Below, in pieces: positions 1 through 8,257 of a stretch of DNA of 26,017 nucleotides. The stretch lies in NCBI RefSeq assembly GCF_900089495.1, contig NZ_FMBP01000012.1, forward strand, positions 1-26,017. The letters are read 5' to 3'. Numbering within the stretch: the stretch's first letter is position 1; every line of letters starts with the position of its first letter. The notes beneath the pieces are model-generated. The model was not told the DNA's origin, ran no database searches, and saw only the letters and a program-made list of their open reading frames with translations. This DNA is from Thiomonas sp. X19 (GTDB lineage: Bacteria; Pseudomonadota; Gammaproteobacteria; Burkholderiales; Burkholderiaceae_C). The position numbers were made by a program, and so were the translations under genes.

Positions 1-1
1 G

Positions 2-119
2 GCAGGCTATCCAGGTCGCGGGTCGGCGAAACATGGCAACCGAAGCCTCGAAAATGCACAAGAGGGGGCTGATTTGCCCCCTGAAATCACCCCCTAGCAG
101 GCTATCCAGGTCGCGGGTC
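2..119 (+). repeat. Iterons 3 and 4 of the replication origin
   Basis: Exact copies of the 23-bp unit occupy 2-24 and 97-119. The 72 bp between them contain the overlapping hairpins described separately. All four copies are on the same strand. The set is split by the ends of the window, which is the main evidence that the window is a closed circle. Confidence 0.9.
63..89 (+). other. Two overlapping hairpins between iterons
   Basis: AGGGGGC at 63-69 pairs with GCCCCCT at 76-82. TGATTT at 70-75, the loop of that hairpin, pairs with AAATCA at 84-89. The two stems cannot form together. No T-run follows, so a simple terminator is unlikely. A structural role in the origin is possible but unproven. 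Confidence 0.45.
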
Positions 120-240
120 GATTCTCTAAGTGTTTATCGCGCCTTGAAAAAAACAGCCCAATTGTGCGGCTTATCCTTTTATCCTTGTTTTAACCTTTAA
201 AAGATCTTTATCCTTACTCGGGGGCTGTGGACAAGTAGCC
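120..240. other. Probable oriV opening region with DnaA-box-like repeats
   Basis: After the iterons the sequence becomes A+T-rich and carries three direct copies of TTATCCTT (171-178, 179-186, 208-215). TGTGGACAA at 226-234 is one mismatch from a DnaA box. A perfect box, TGTGGATAA, lies at 25932-25940 inside the 3-prime end of rep, so DnaA sites flank the iterons. Iterons beside an A+T-rich repeat tract and DnaA boxes are the usual design of theta-replicating iteron origins. The exact melting site is inferred. Confidence 0.7.
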
Positions 241-295
241 TTCTCGCGCACGGCATCCGGGACACATCGGCACTAAACACAACCTCTTCAAGTGC

Positions 296-328
296 CCCCG
301 CTACGCGGGGAAAAAACGCGCTACGCGC
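296..328. other. Twin TAC-loop hairpins
   Basis: CCCCGC(296-301)-TAC-GCGGGG(305-310) is followed by AAAAAA and then GCGC(318-321)-TAC-GCGC(325-328). Both hairpins have the same three-base loop. Neither is followed by a T-run on the plus strand. They sit between the origin and the first possible gene. A single-strand initiation or structural role is only a guess. I see no gene in 241-641. Confidence 0.35.
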
Positions 329-641
329 TTGAGACCCCCAAGCTGCGCGTCTTGCCCGCGATGACCCCGCGGGCTGCGATGCTCGCCAAAATCCAAGGCG
401 GTTTTGCAAAGTGTGATGTGGCAAGGCAGGCACGGTTTCTGGGTGGCTTGATTGGGCACGGCGAAAGCAACTCCCTTCGGCACAACCTGTTCGCCGCTCC
501 TGGACCGTTTTGGTGCATCCTGCGGGGTTTTCTCGAGGTCTCGCCCTCGCCAGGTGTGCGCGCCGACCTCGGGCCGGGGCACAATGCGTCCTTGTCCATC
601 ACTGCTGTGCCCCCCGTGCAACCTCACACATCCTGAGTTGT

Positions 642-908
642 GTGCGGCGGCTGCAGAGCCTGGGCATTCTGGTGACCGGCACCAGGGCAGGGCGGCGGCT
701 GACGTGGGACCTGGATGCGGTGTTTGGGGTGGGGTTGACCGCACGGCGCCTGCGGCATCACCGCGCCGTGCTGCGGTTGTGGGCCCAGGCCGAAATCGAA
801 GCTCCTTGGCGCGATCCGCTGACGCGCGATCTGCTCGATGGGATGAATGACATTGAGCGCGCGCTGGCCGCCAAGGCTGGCCCGCGGCTTGCTACGCTGG
901 TGGCCTGA
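642..908 (+). CDS. Possible small hypothetical protein, perhaps a truncated gene
   Basis: An open frame reads from at least 510 to the stop at 908. The part before about 640 looks non-coding in composition (Cys-, His- and Pro-rich), whereas the last 88 codons look protein-like, with GC-rich third positions. I therefore give a GTG start at 642. The C-terminal half, containing RDLLDGMNDIERALAAK, is probably helical. I recognise no family. It could be the tail of a gene that lost its 5-prime end, since the neighbourhood is rearranged and the next gene is cut by the transposon. Existence as an expressed gene is uncertain. Confidence 0.3.
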   Translation: MRRLQSLGILVTGTRAGRRLTWDLDAVFGVGLTARRLRHHRAVLRLWAQAEIEAPWRDPLTRDLLDGMNDIERALAAKAGPRLATLVA

Positions 909-940
909 ACCTTGCCGGTGTGCTTTGCTGACCCTCATCC

Positions 941-1141
941 ATGCCACTGCCCAATCCCACCGCTCTCCTGTCCAGTCATGCCGGCCTAGTGACCGCCCTG
1001 CAGATCGTTGCCGTGGTCTGTGGTCTGCTGGGACAGTTGCTGCTGGCCTTGAAACGCCGCAGCGCTTTCTGGATCTGGGGTCGTCTCAGAAAACGGAAAA
1101 TAAAGCACGTTAAGCCGGTTGCAGCGGCCGTAGGGGCCTGA
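941..1141 (+). pseudogene. Membrane-protein gene truncated by the Tn3 transposon
   Basis: From the ATG at 941, 45 codons of plasmid sequence are read before the frame enters the transposon inverted repeat at 1077 and ends by chance at 1141. The native part has one clear hydrophobic helix (LVTALQIVAVVCGLLGQLLLAL) followed by KRRSAFWIWG. This resembles the N-terminal helix of small PnuC-like membrane proteins, but the piece is too short for assignment. The rest of the gene is not found on the other side of the transposon (position 5852 onward). The insertion was therefore accompanied by loss of neighbouring DNA. Confidence 0.5.
1077..1132 (+). repeat. Left inverted repeat of the Tn3-family transposon
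   Basis: This 56-bp terminus begins GGGGTCGTCTCAGAAAACGG at its outer end. It differs from the right end at three positions (34, 42 and 54 of the repeat). The tnpA stop codon at 1110-1112 lies inside it, as is common in this family. Confidence 0.92.
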
Positions 1142-4076
1142 ACTTGCTTGTGCCGACCTTGGCGCTGCTGCGCCACAGGTAATCGCCAGTCAGGTTGATG
1201 TGCTCCCAGCCCAGCGGCGACAGGTACTGCAACAGCGCCTCATCGACGGCATGGCCGTTGCCACGCAAGGCGTGCGCTGCGCGCTCCAGGTAGACCGTGT
1301 TCCACAACACGACAGCCGCCGTCACCAGGTTGAGGCCACTGGCCCGGTAGCGTTGCTGCTCGAAACTGCGGTCGCGGATTTCGCCCAGCCGGTTGAAGAA
1401 CACCGCCCTGGCGAGCGCGTTGCGGGCTTCGCCCTTGTTCAACCCGGCATGCACGCGACGGCGCAGTTCCACGCTTTGCAGCCAGTCCAGGATGAACAAT
1501 GTGCGCTCGATGCGGCCCAGCTCGCGCAGGGCCACGGCCAGGCCGTTCTGGCGCGGGTAGCTTCCGAGTTTCCTGAGCATCAGCGAAGCCGTCACCGTGC
1601 CTTGCTTAATCGAGGTGGCCAGCCGTAGGATTTCATCCCAATGCGCGCGGACATGCTTGATGTTGAGCGTGCCGCCGATCATCGGCTTGAGCGCGTCATA
1701 GGTCGCATCGCCCTTTGGGATGTAAAGCTTGGTGTCTCCCAGGTCGCGGATACGCGGCGCGAAGCGGAAGCCCAGCAGGTGCATCAGCGCAAAAACGTGA
1801 TCGGTGAAGCCCGCCGTGTCGGTGTAGTGCTCCTCGATGCGTAGGTCGGACTCGTGGTACAGCAGGCCATCGAGCACATAGGTCGAGTCGCGCACGCCGA
1901 CATTGACCACCTTGGTATGGAACGGCGCGTACTGGTCGGAGATGTGAGTGTAGAACGTCCGTCCTGGGCTGCTGCCGTACTTCGGGTTGATGTGCCCGGT
2001 GCTCTCGGCCTTGCTGCTGGTTTTGAAGTTCTGGCCGTCCGACGATGACGTGGTGCCGTCGCCCCAGTGCTCGGCGAAGGGATGCCGGAATTGGGCGTTG
2101 ACCAATTCAGCCAGCGCTGTCGAATAGGTTTCGTCGCGGGTATGCCAGGCTTGCAGCCAGGCGAGCTTGGCGTAGGTCGTGCCGGGGCAGGACTCGGCCA
2201 TCTTGGTCAGGCCCAGGTTGATCGCATCGGCCAGGATCGTGGTCAGCAGCAAGTTTTTGTCCTTGGCCAGATCGCCCGATTTCAGGTGCGTGAAGTGGCG
2301 GGTGAAGCCCGTCCACTCATCGACTTCAAGCAGCAATTCTGTGATCTTGACGTGCGGCAGGACCATGGCCGTCTGGTCGATCAGCGCCTGCGCGGTGTCC
2401 GGCACCGCCGCATCCAGCGGCGTGATTTTCAGGCCCGACTCGGTGATGATGGCGTCCGGCAGGTCGTTGGCCAGCGCCATGCGGTTGACCGTGGCAAGTT
2501 GCGCTTCCAGCAGATCCAAGCGTTCGCTCAGGTACTGGTCGCAATCGGTGGCCACGGCCAGCGGCAATTCGCTGGACAGCTTGAGGCTGGCGAACTTCTC
2601 GGGCGGCACCAGGTAGTCCTCGAAGTCCTTGAACTGGCGTGAACCCTGCACCCAGATGTCGCCCGAGCGCAGCGAGTTCTTGAGTTCCGACAGCGCGCAC
2701 AGCTCGTAGTAGCGCCGGTCGATGCCGGTGTCGGTCATCACCAGCTTGTCCCATCGCTTCTTGATGAAGCCGGTCGGCGCGTCGGCAGGCACCTTGCGGG
2801 CGTTGTCGGTGTTCATGCCGCGCAGCGCATCGATAGCATCAAGCACGTCTTTGGCGGCGGGCGCGGCCCGCAGCTTGAGCACGGCAAGGAATTCCGGCGC
2901 GTAGCGGCGCAAAGTGGCGTAGCTCTCGCCGATGCGGTGTAGGAAATCGAAGTCATCGGGTTGAGCGAGCTTTTGCGCCTCGGTGACGCTCACAGCGAAA
3001 GCGTCCCAGGACATGACGGCCTCGATGGCGGCGAATGGGTCGCGGCCTGATTGCTTGGCGTCGATCAGCGCCTGGCCGATGCGCCCGTACAAACGCACCT
3101 TGGCATTGATGGCCTTGCCGGACGCCTGGAACTGCTGCTGATGCTTGTTTTTTGCGGCGTTGAACAGCTTGCCCAGGATGCGGTCGTGCAGGTCGATGAT
3201 TTCGTCGGTGACAGTAGCCATGCCCTCGATGGCCAGCGCCACGAGGGTGGCGTAGCGCCGTTGCGGCTCGAACTTGGCCAGGTCGGCGGGCGTCATCTGG
3301 CCGCCCTCGCGGGCAATCTTGAGCAGCCGGTTCTGGTGAACCAGCCGCTCGATGCCGGTAGGCAGGTCGAGCTCCTGCCAGGCTTTGAGGCGTTCGATGT
3401 GTTCGAGCATGTGGCGGGAGTTCGGTTTGACGGGCGACTGGCGCAACCAGGCCAGCCAGGTCGTCTTGCCGTTGTCGCGGCGTTTCAGCAGATCGTCGAG
3501 GCGGTGGCGATGCGTGTCCGCCAGTGGCTCCGACAGGGCTTCGTAGATGCGCCGATTGGCGCGGGTGATGGACTCGGCACTGGCGCGCTCGATGGCGTTG
3601 AGCGCTGGCAGGATGATTGACTCCCGCCGCAGATACTCAATCAAGGCGCAGGCCAACACGATGCCCTTATCGGTTTGCATGGCCAGCTCGGTCAGCATGT
3701 GCACGGCCTGCCGGTAGTGGCTCATGGTGAAAGGCTGGAAGCCGAACACCGTTTGCAGTTCCACCAGATGCTCGCGCCGGGTCTGCTCCCGCTGTCCGTA
3801 GTCGTCCCAGCTTTCAACCGGCACTTTGAGCTGTGACGCCACGATGCGCAGCAAGGGCGGAAATGGCGGCTCATCAGCGCCCAGGATGACCCCGGGGAAA
3901 CGCAGGTAGCAAAGCTGAACGGCGAAGCCAAGCCGATTCGCAGGCCCGCGCCGCTGACGGATCACCGACAGGTCGGTTTCGCTGAACGCGTAGTACCGGA
4001 TCAGATCGTCTTTGGCATCGGGCAATGCCATCAGGCTTTCGCGCTCGGTGGCGGACAGAATGGAACGACGCGGCAT
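1110..4076 (-). CDS. tnpA: Tn3-family transposase TnpA
   Basis: The 988-residue product has the usual size of Tn3-family transposases (about 960-1020 residues), which cut the 38-bp-type ends and perform replicative transposition. The N-terminal part ([13 protein letters not shown], then [12 protein letters not shown]) is the DUF4158-type DNA-binding region. The C-terminal half carries the DDE catalytic domain, with conserved stretches such as [41 protein letters not shown] and the closing [19 protein letters not shown]. No stop or frameshift interrupts it. It starts 2 bp after the tnpR stop on the same strand, so the two genes form an operon. The stop lies inside the left inverted repeat. Function is assigned by family with high confidence. 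Confidence 0.96.
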   Translation of the reverse strand: MPRRSILSATERESLMALPDAKDDLIRYYAFSETDLSVIRQRRGPANRLGFAVQLCYLRFPGVILGADEPPFPPLLRIVASQLKVPVESWDDYGQREQTRREHLVELQTVFGFQPFTMSHYRQAVHMLTELAMQTDKGIVLACALIEYLRRESIILPALNAIERASAESITRANRRIYEALSEPLADTHRHRLDDLLKRRDNGKTTWLAWLRQSPVKPNSRHMLEHIERLKAWQELDLPTGIERLVHQNRLLKIAREGGQMTPADLAKFEPQRRYATLVALAIEGMATVTDEIIDLHDRILGKLFNAAKNKHQQQFQASGKAINAKVRLYGRIGQALIDAKQSGRDPFAAIEAVMSWDAFAVSVTEAQKLAQPDDFDFLHRIGESYATLRRYAPEFLAVLKLRAAPAAKDVLDAIDALRGMNTDNARKVPADAPTGFIKKRWDKLVMTDTGIDRRYYELCALSELKNSLRSGDIWVQGSRQFKDFEDYLVPPEKFASLKLSSELPLAVATDCDQYLSERLDLLEAQLATVNRMALANDLPDAIITESGLKITPLDAAVPDTAQALIDQTAMVLPHVKITELLLEVDEWTGFTRHFTHLKSGDLAKDKNLLLTTILADAINLGLTKMAESCPGTTYAKLAWLQAWHTRDETYSTALAELVNAQFRHPFAEHWGDGTTSSSDGQNFKTSSKAESTGHINPKYGSSPGRTFYTHISDQYAPFHTKVVNVGVRDSTYVLDGLLYHESDLRIEEHYTDTAGFTDHVFALMHLLGFRFAPRIRDLGDTKLYIPKGDATYDALKPMIGGTLNIKHVRAHWDEILRLATSIKQGTVTASLMLRKLGSYPRQNGLAVALRELGRIERTLFILDWLQSVELRRRVHAGLNKGEARNALARAVFFNRLGEIRDRSFEQQRYRASGLNLVTAAVVLWNTVYLERAAHALRGNGHAVDEALLQYLSPLGWEHINLTGDYLWRSSAKVGTSKFRPLRPLQPA

Positions 4077-4078
4077 GT

Positions 4079-4636
4079 TCAGGACTCGCGCAGGTACTGG
4101 TACAAGGTTTCGCGACTGATGCCGAAGTCTCTGGCGATCAGGGCCTTTTGCTCTCCCGCCGCGACGCGCCGTTTCAGTTCGGCAATCTGTTCATCGTTCA
4201 GTGACTTTTTGCGACCCCGGTAGGCACCCCGCTGCCGGGCGAGCGCGATCCCTTCACGCTGCCGCTCGCGGATCAAGGCCCGCTCGAACTCGGCAAACGC
4301 GCCCATCACCGACAGCATCAAATTCGCCATCGGTGAGTCTTCGCCGGTGAAGGCCAAGCTTTCCTTGACGAATTCAATGCGCACGCCGCGCTTGGTCAGA
4401 CCCTGCACGATGCGGCGTAAGTCATCCAGGTTGCGTGCCAACCGATCCATGCTGTGCACCACCACGGTGTCACTTTCGCGCACGAAGGCGAGCAACCTTT
4501 CCAGCTCGGGACGCTGGGTGTCCTTGCCGGATGCCTTGTCGGTGAATACCCGCGCCACCTGAACCCCTTCCAATTGCCGCTCCGGGTTCTGGTCGAAGCT
4601 GCTGACGCGAACGTAGCCGATGCGTTGACCGTACAA
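4079..4636 (-). CDS. tnpR: Serine resolvase TnpR of the Tn3-family transposon
   Basis: This site-specific serine recombinase resolves the cointegrates formed by TnpA by acting at res. The N-terminal catalytic domain starts [20 protein letters not shown], with the nucleophilic serine in VSS, and continues with the conserved [16 protein letters not shown]. The C-terminal helix-turn-helix includes [20 protein letters not shown] chose the TTG at 4636 because GGAGG stands 4 nt upstream and the family normally begins a few residues before IGYVRVSS. This gives 185 residues. The frame is open to an ATG at 4696, which would add 20 residues unlike the family and encoded within the probable res site. 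Confidence 0.93.
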   Translation of the reverse strand: MYGQRIGYVRVSSFDQNPERQLEGVQVARVFTDKASGKDTQRPELERLLAFVRESDTVVVHSMDRLARNLDDLRRIVQGLTKRGVRIEFVKESLAFTGEDSPMANLMLSVMGAFAEFERALIRERQREGIALARQRGAYRGRKKSLNDEQIAELKRRVAAGEQKALIARDFGISRETLYQYLRES

Positions 4637-4796
4637 GGTGCCTCCAAAGGGAAATGTGTCAGGGTGAAATCTATTACTCTTGACTGATTGTGTCAATAAA
4701 TTTAGTATTCGACTCTATTCTGACGCGATTGCAGTCGCTTCCCTGACGTTGCGTTAGGGTATAGCTTAATTTGACACAAGTGAGCGAAGTAGAGAC
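4637..4796. promoter_or_regulatory. Probable res site and divergent promoter region
   Basis: The segment between tnpR and the divergent permease gene is where Tn3-family elements keep res and the tnp promoters. It is A+T-richer than its surroundings and holds repeated TGTCA/TGAC motifs. Among these is a perfect 9-bp inverted pair, TTGTGTCAA at 4688-4696 and TTGACACAA at 4771-4779. Subsite boundaries cannot be fixed by eye. Confidence 0.6.
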
Positions 4797-5780
4797 ATGC
4801 AAAACATCCGGGAAATACTCGAGAAGCACCAAGTCGGCATTTACTTCGGGGCAGTTGTGTTGGCTGCGCTTGTCGCTTTGAGCGTCCCCGGCACCGCAGC
4901 GCTTGAGGGTGGCGTCAACCCGTCGCTTGCACTCATGCTGTTCGTGACATTCCTGCAAGTGCCCCTGGCCGACCTTGGCCGGGCCTTTGGTCGCGGCCGG
5001 TTCCTTGCCGCACTGCTCATCACGAATTTCGTCGTAACGCCGCTCTTAGTGGCCGTAATGGTGCAATTCCTACCATCGGACCCTATGGTGAGACTTGGCG
5101 TGCTGCTGGTGTTGCTGACGCCTTGCATTGACTACGTGGTTACGTTCTCGCACCTCGGTCGTGCCGATGCGCGTCTGCTACTGGCGGCCACCCCTACGCT
5201 CCTGGTTGTGCAAATGCTGCTGCTGCCGGTCTATCTCGGCCTGCTTCTCGGGAACGATGCCGCAACCCTCGTGCAGCCCGGCCCGTTCGTTCATGCCTTC
5301 GTCTGGTTGATCGCGGTTCCACTCGCCCTTGCCGGGCTTGTGCAGCTATGGGCAGCTCGAAGCCGGGCCGGTGAAAAGGCCTCGGCGGCACTTGGTCTAT
5401 TGCCAGTACCAGCGACCGCCCTTGTCCTATTCGTGGTCATTGCGGCCGTGGTGCCGCAGCTCGGCGCGGCGACCGAGGCGGCCTTGGGTGTGATTCCCTT
5501 TTATATCGCCTTTGCTGTGATCGCTCCCCTGATCGGATGGAGCATCAGCCGACTGTTCCGCCTTGATGCCCCTGCCGGCCGAGCCATCGCTTTCAGCGCA
5601 GGCACTCGAAATTCCCTTGTTGTATTGCCGCTTGCTCTAGCTGTGCCTGGGGCCATACCCGTATTGCCAGCCATCGTCGTTACGCAAACTCTTGTCGAGC
5701 TACTCAGCGAGCTGGTCTATGTGCGCGCCATCGCCAAACTCGGTGGCCCTGATCCTGTTGTGTCCCAAACTTCCTCGTAG
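4797..5780 (+). CDS. Arsenic resistance permease (ACR3/BASS superfamily)
   Basis: This 327-residue inner-membrane protein has about ten hydrophobic helices and matches the family annotated as arsenic resistance protein in the bile acid:sodium symporter superfamily. ACR3 members export arsenite. The stretch VLLTPCIDYVVTFSHLGRADARLLLAATP corresponds to the conserved fourth-helix region of ACR3, including the cysteine after TP. AFSAGTRNSLVVLPLALAV matches the conserved crossover region near helix nine. It is the only cargo of the transposon, reads away from tnpR and ends 15 bp before the right inverted repeat. No arsR or arsC accompanies it, so regulation is unclear. Another anion or organic substrate is possible. 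Confidence 0.8.
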   Translation: MQNIREILEKHQVGIYFGAVVLAALVALSVPGTAALEGGVNPSLALMLFVTFLQVPLADLGRAFGRGRFLAALLITNFVVTPLLVAVMVQFLPSDPMVRLGVLLVLLTPCIDYVVTFSHLGRADARLLLAATPTLLVVQMLLLPVYLGLLLGNDAATLVQPGPFVHAFVWLIAVPLALAGLVQLWAARSRAGEKASAALGLLPVPATALVLFVVIAAVVPQLGAATEAALGVIPFYIAFAVIAPLIGWSISRLFRLDAPAGRAIAFSAGTRNSLVVLPLALAVPGAIPVLPAIVVTQTLVELLSELVYVRAIAKLGGPDPVVSQTSS

Positions 5781-5795
5781 TCGAGCAGAACACGT

Positions 5796-5851
5796 TATGG
5801 CCGCTGCAATCGGCTTAGCGTGCTTTATTTTCCGTTTTCTGAGACGACCCC
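5796..5851 (-). repeat. Right inverted repeat of the Tn3-family transposon
   Basis: This is the reverse-complement terminus, ending in CCCC at 5848-5851. It starts 15 bp after the stop of the permease gene and ends inside the sixth codon of a PIN toxin gene. Confidence 0.92.
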
Positions 5852-5868
5852 GTGTCGAGCAAATGCAT
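5851..5868 (-). pseudogene. First six codons of a VapC/FitB-type PIN toxin, cut by the transposon
   Basis: One base after the stop of the antitoxin gene, an ATG at 5868 opens a frame reading MHLLDT, after which the transposon end begins. M-x-L-L-D-T-N-V is the standard start of PIN-domain toxins, where the aspartate is the first metal-binding residue. The third base of the ACG codon is also the outermost base of the transposon. The remainder of the toxin is not on the left side of the transposon. The toxin is therefore lost. Confidence 0.75.
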
Positions 5869-5869
5869 C

Positions 5870-6124
5870 TCAGCCCAAACCGCTCAAGTCCGCCGCCTGA
5901 GCAGCAAAGCCGCGCATCTCGGCAATCGGCGCAGACAGCCCAACCTGGGCAAACCGCGCAGCCATGCGCTGACCCAGAGGGAGGGCGGGAGGCGCATCCA
6001 TCACGATGCTGGCGCGCAAGATACTGCGCACCTCTTCCTCCATGCTGCGCCCATGCTGACGCGCACGGCGCTGCAGCGCTTGCTTGACCCCAGGATCGAG
6101 GTGACGGACCAGGATTTGCGACAT
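5870..6124 (-). CDS. FitA/VapB-type ribbon-helix-helix antitoxin, orphaned
   Basis: The 84-residue protein starts SQILVRHLDPGVKQALQRRA and continues HGRSMEEEVRSILRAS. This is the N-terminal ribbon-helix-helix DNA-binding fold of FitA-like antitoxins of PIN toxins. The C-terminal part (LPLGQRMAARFAQVGL) matches the toxin-neutralising tail seen in FitA relatives. In this family the toxin gene follows directly, and here only its first six codons remain before the Tn3 element. The protein could still repress its own promoter or neutralise a related toxin from another plasmid. It is transcribed divergently from the HigBA-like pair. Confidence 0.85.
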   Translation of the reverse strand: MSQILVRHLDPGVKQALQRRARQHGRSMEEEVRSILRASIVMDAPPALPLGQRMAARFAQVGLSAPIAEMRGFAAQAADLSGLG

Positions 6125-6201
6125 GTCGGCTAACGGGTTGGGGATGAAACAACCAGAATGATAGCGAGATAGCGTTTGTGTGTCGATGGTTGGTTGATGC
6201 C

Positions 6202-6227
6202 GTCGCGCGAGTGAGAAGTTGCGCGAC
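6202..6227. promoter_or_regulatory. Inverted repeat in the divergent toxin-antitoxin promoter region
   Basis: GTCGCGC at 6202-6208 and GCGCGAC at 6221-6227 form a perfect 7-bp inverted pair with a 12-bp spacer. It lies between the fitA-like gene (start 6124) and the higB-like gene (start 6270). An operator for one of these autoregulated loci is likely. No convincing -35/-10 pair was identified. Confidence 0.4.
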
Positions 6228-6269
6228 AGGCGGGTTTGACTGACACTCGTTTATAGACGAAAATTAGTC

Positions 6270-6599
6270 ATGTACGCGATCCAACACTACCTCACGCTCA
6301 GCGATGGACGCGACGTGTACGTGGATTGGTTGGCAACCTTGCGAAACACGACCGCCAAGATTGCCGTCGTGCGACGCGTGACCCGCATGGAACTGGGTAA
6401 CTTCGGCGACCATCGGTTTTGTCGTGATGGCGTGTGGGAGTTGCGCATCGACGTGGGGGTCGGGTATCGGGTGTATTACGCCATGGCAGGCCAAGAGATC
6501 GTTTTGCTGCTCTGTGGTGGTGATAAACGGACGCAGGATGCGGACATCAGTCGTGCCTGCGCTTATTGGCGGCAGTGGCAACAAGGAGCTTCCCCATGA
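6270..6599 (+). CDS. HigB-like (RelE/ParE superfamily) toxin
   Basis: The 109-residue basic protein belongs to the RelE/ParE-fold toxin group annotated as addiction module killer protein. Diagnostic stretches are AKIAVVRRVTRMELGNFGDHRF, then GVWELRIDVGVGYRVYYAM, then EIVLLLCGGDKRTQDADISRA. Members are usually mRNA interferases inhibited by the adjacent antitoxin. The stop overlaps the next start as ATGA (6596-6599), so translation of the pair is coupled. Toxin first and antitoxin second is the HigBA order. The gene looks complete and no residue loss is obvious. Confidence 0.88.
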   Translation: MYAIQHYLTLSDGRDVYVDWLATLRNTTAKIAVVRRVTRMELGNFGDHRFCRDGVWELRIDVGVGYRVYYAMAGQEIVLLLCGGDKRTQDADISRACAYWRQWQQGASP

Positions 6600-6913
6600 A
6601 AAGCCGAGCACATGACGACGCGATGGCCGAGCTCTATCGGCAAGACCCGGAGTTTGCCCGGCAAGTCATCAACAGCATTCTCGAAGACGAGAACGGTGAC
6701 CAAGGCGAGCTCCTGATTGTGCTGCGGCAAATGGCCAAAGCCTTCGGCGGCGTGCAAGCGATCGCCGAACAAGCGCATCTCAATCCAACCCAGCTTTACC
6801 GCACCTTGTCGCCCGAGGGGAATCCGGCCTTGAGCAGTTTTTCGGCGATCCTCAAAGCCATGGGTCTGCATCTCTGCGTGCAGCCCAGGCGTGTGCCAGC
6901 CGCCCACGTTTGA
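6596..6913 (+). CDS. HigA-like antitoxin with Xre-type helix-turn-helix
   Basis: This 105-residue protein is the partner of the preceding toxin. The central part, KAFGGVQAIAEQAHLNPTQLYRTLSPEGNPALSSFSAILKAMGL, is a helix-turn-helix of the probable addiction-module antidote family. The N-terminal segment rich in Asp and Glu may bind the toxin. AAGGAG at 6583-6588 is a good ribosome-binding site inside the toxin gene. The antitoxin probably neutralises the toxin and represses the operon. The C-terminus runs to within 50 bp of the convergent traM-like gene. Confidence 0.88.
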   Translation: MKSRAHDDAMAELYRQDPEFARQVINSILEDENGDQGELLIVLRQMAKAFGGVQAIAEQAHLNPTQLYRTLSPEGNPALSSFSAILKAMGLHLCVQPRRVPAAHV

Positions 6914-6959
6914 AGCGCTCGAGCGCATGCCAAGCGACTGGGTTGCCCAGCGTGCCAGG

Positions 6960-7586
6960 TCAGTGGGCAAAAATCCTCCAGCCAAGCAGGCCCACCAGGC
7001 TCAAGCCGGCCAAACCAGCCGCAGCGTGCCACCCGGTGCCTTCGCCTTCGCCCGCGCCGGTGAGTGCGTAGAGCAGCAGACTCCCCGCGGCCACGCCCAG
7101 GCCGATGCCGCTGCCGGATTGCGTCAAAAACATCGACCAGGCCAGCTTTCCCGCTTCGGCCGTGTAGAGGATCTGCGCGCCCGCCACCCAACCCAGGCCG
7201 AAGGCCACGGCGAGCACCAGCATGGCCGCCACCAGCGAGAACATCGAGCGCCCGAACTGAATACGCCGCACGGCCCCCGCCGCGGCACGCCCGACGGCCT
7301 GCTCAACGGTCGGCACCAAGGCCGCCACCGCCTTGTTCACCTCCGCCTGCGCCTGCGCCGCCGCTTGCCTGGCCGATTGTTCAGCCGCCTGCTTGTTCGA
7401 CGCAGCGACGTCTGCTGGCAGTTTCGAGAACGCCCCGTGGTAGCTATCGAGCATCACCAGGATCGGAAACATCGCGTCATTCGCTGGAATGCCCAGCGCG
7501 TGCGCAATCGCCTGCACCCGTTGCAGCGTCTGCGGCGTGGGCTCCGCACCCGTGATGAGCTGGATCGATGCGCGCAGGTCACTCAC
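6960..7586 (-). CDS. TraM/MobE-like mobilisation accessory membrane protein
   Basis: The 208-residue product has an N-terminal soluble part, an alanine- and glutamine-rich helical stretch (about residues 60-105, probably coiled coil), and hydrophobic segments near residues 114-137, 160-180 and 185-205. It is third in a leftward operon with TraK- and TraL-like genes. That position and topology fit TraM of RP4 and MobE of pTF-FC2. I assign it mainly by context. It starts with GTG at 7586, overlapping the traL-like stop as GTGA, so translation is coupled. The precise role of this protein in DNA processing is poorly defined even in the model plasmids. Confidence 0.65.
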   Translation of the reverse strand: MSDLRASIQLITGAEPTPQTLQRVQAIAHALGIPANDAMFPILVMLDSYHGAFSKLPADVAASNKQAAEQSARQAAAQAQAEVNKAVAALVPTVEQAVGRAAAGAVRRIQFGRSMFSLVAAMLVLAVAFGLGWVAGAQILYTAEAGKLAWSMFLTQSGSGIGLGVAAGSLLLYALTGAGEGEGTGWHAAAGLAGLSLVGLLGWRIFAH

Positions 7587-8257
7587 ACCACTCCCCCCAG
7601 CGCGTCACGCGCCGCGATGCGAAAGCGGTTGAGCGCCGAGCGCTCGGCAATCGACATCGCCGCCCGAGCCTCATCCCAAAGCGCCGCGCGGCAATCCACC
7701 AATTTGTCGGCCACCAGGTCATTCAATTCCGGGAACACCATCGTTCCCGACAGGCGTGTCTTGAGCTTGCTGTCGTTGTAGCGCACGAACTTCGACGCCT
7801 CCCCGAAGTACGTATTCAACACCGCATAGACCCCGCTGTAGGGCTGTTCGCTGTCCATCCAGTTGCGCAGCAACTCCAGACCATCCCGCTGCCGGTTCAG
7901 CACCCAGAGCATCACCAGCTCCCGCTGTTGCTCCGCGCACACATCACAAAGAATGCCGCCGAACTTCACCAGCGCATCCGTTGCCCGCGCCGCCGTGTTG
8001 ACCACGATACAACCACTCTTGTTCGTTTCGACCAGGCCACCCAACTTGATGAATCCCGCCTCACTGTCCAGGTTACAGATCTCACTTGGGACGGATGCAT
8101 GGACCGCCTTGTAAACATCCGGGTTGCTATCGTCCGTCTCCACGTAGACACACGAATGGCCTGCCTGTTTGAGCGTATCCAGGAGCGCCATGGCGACCGA
8201 CGACTTCCCCACGCCACCCTTGCCACCACCCACCATCAAGACCTTGTTCATGCTCAC
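7583..8257 (-). CDS. TraL/MobD-like ParA-family ATPase of the mobilisation region
   Basis: The protein has about 224 residues and a deviant Walker A motif, GGGKGGVGKSSVA, at residues 10-22, followed by VYVETDDSNPDVYKA. This is the MinD/ParA fold but not a partition ParA, since the DTPPH-type Walker B motif is replaced by VVNTAARATDAL. TraL of RP4 and MobD of pTF-FC2 are such proteins and sit in the same order beside oriT. The GTG at 8257 overlaps the traK-like stop as GTGA, and an ATG two codons later (8251) is an alternative start. The plasmid has a separate partition ParA at 23775, supporting a transfer role for this one. Confidence 0.8.
   Translation of the reverse strand: MSMNKVLMVGGGKGGVGKSSVAMALLDTLKQAGHSCVYVETDDSNPDVYKAVHASVPSEICNLDSEAGFIKLGGLVETNKSGCIVVNTAARATDALVKFGGILCDVCAEQQRELVMLWVLNRQRDGLELLRNWMDSEQPYSGVYAVLNTYFGEASKFVRYNDSKLKTRLSGTMVFPELNDLVADKLVDCRAALWDEARAAMSIAERSALNRFRIAARDALGGVV

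Larger units (their letters stand above)
1077..5851. mobile_element. Tn3-family transposon carrying an arsenic permease
   Basis: The element is 4,775 bp long. Its ends are 56-bp inverted repeats (1077-1132 and 5796-5851) that match at 53 positions and begin GGGGTCGTCTCAGAAAACGG, a Tn3-family (Tn21-like) terminus. It holds tnpA, tnpR, a res region and one cargo gene. Tn3 elements normally leave a 5-bp target duplication, but the flanks here are GATCT on the left and GTGTC on the right. The two flanks also carry unrelated cut genes. This points to an adjacent deletion, or recombination between copies, after insertion. The transposition machinery itself looks intact. Confidence 0.92.

Noticed and set aside
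512..530. Nic-like CATCCTG-C near 515
   Set aside because: A 7-bp match far from any mob gene and with no flanking repeat is expected by chance.
1738..1750. Iteron-like CCAGGTCGCGG inside tnpA
   Set aside because: Only 11 bases match and the site is within a conserved transposase coding region, so it is a chance match.
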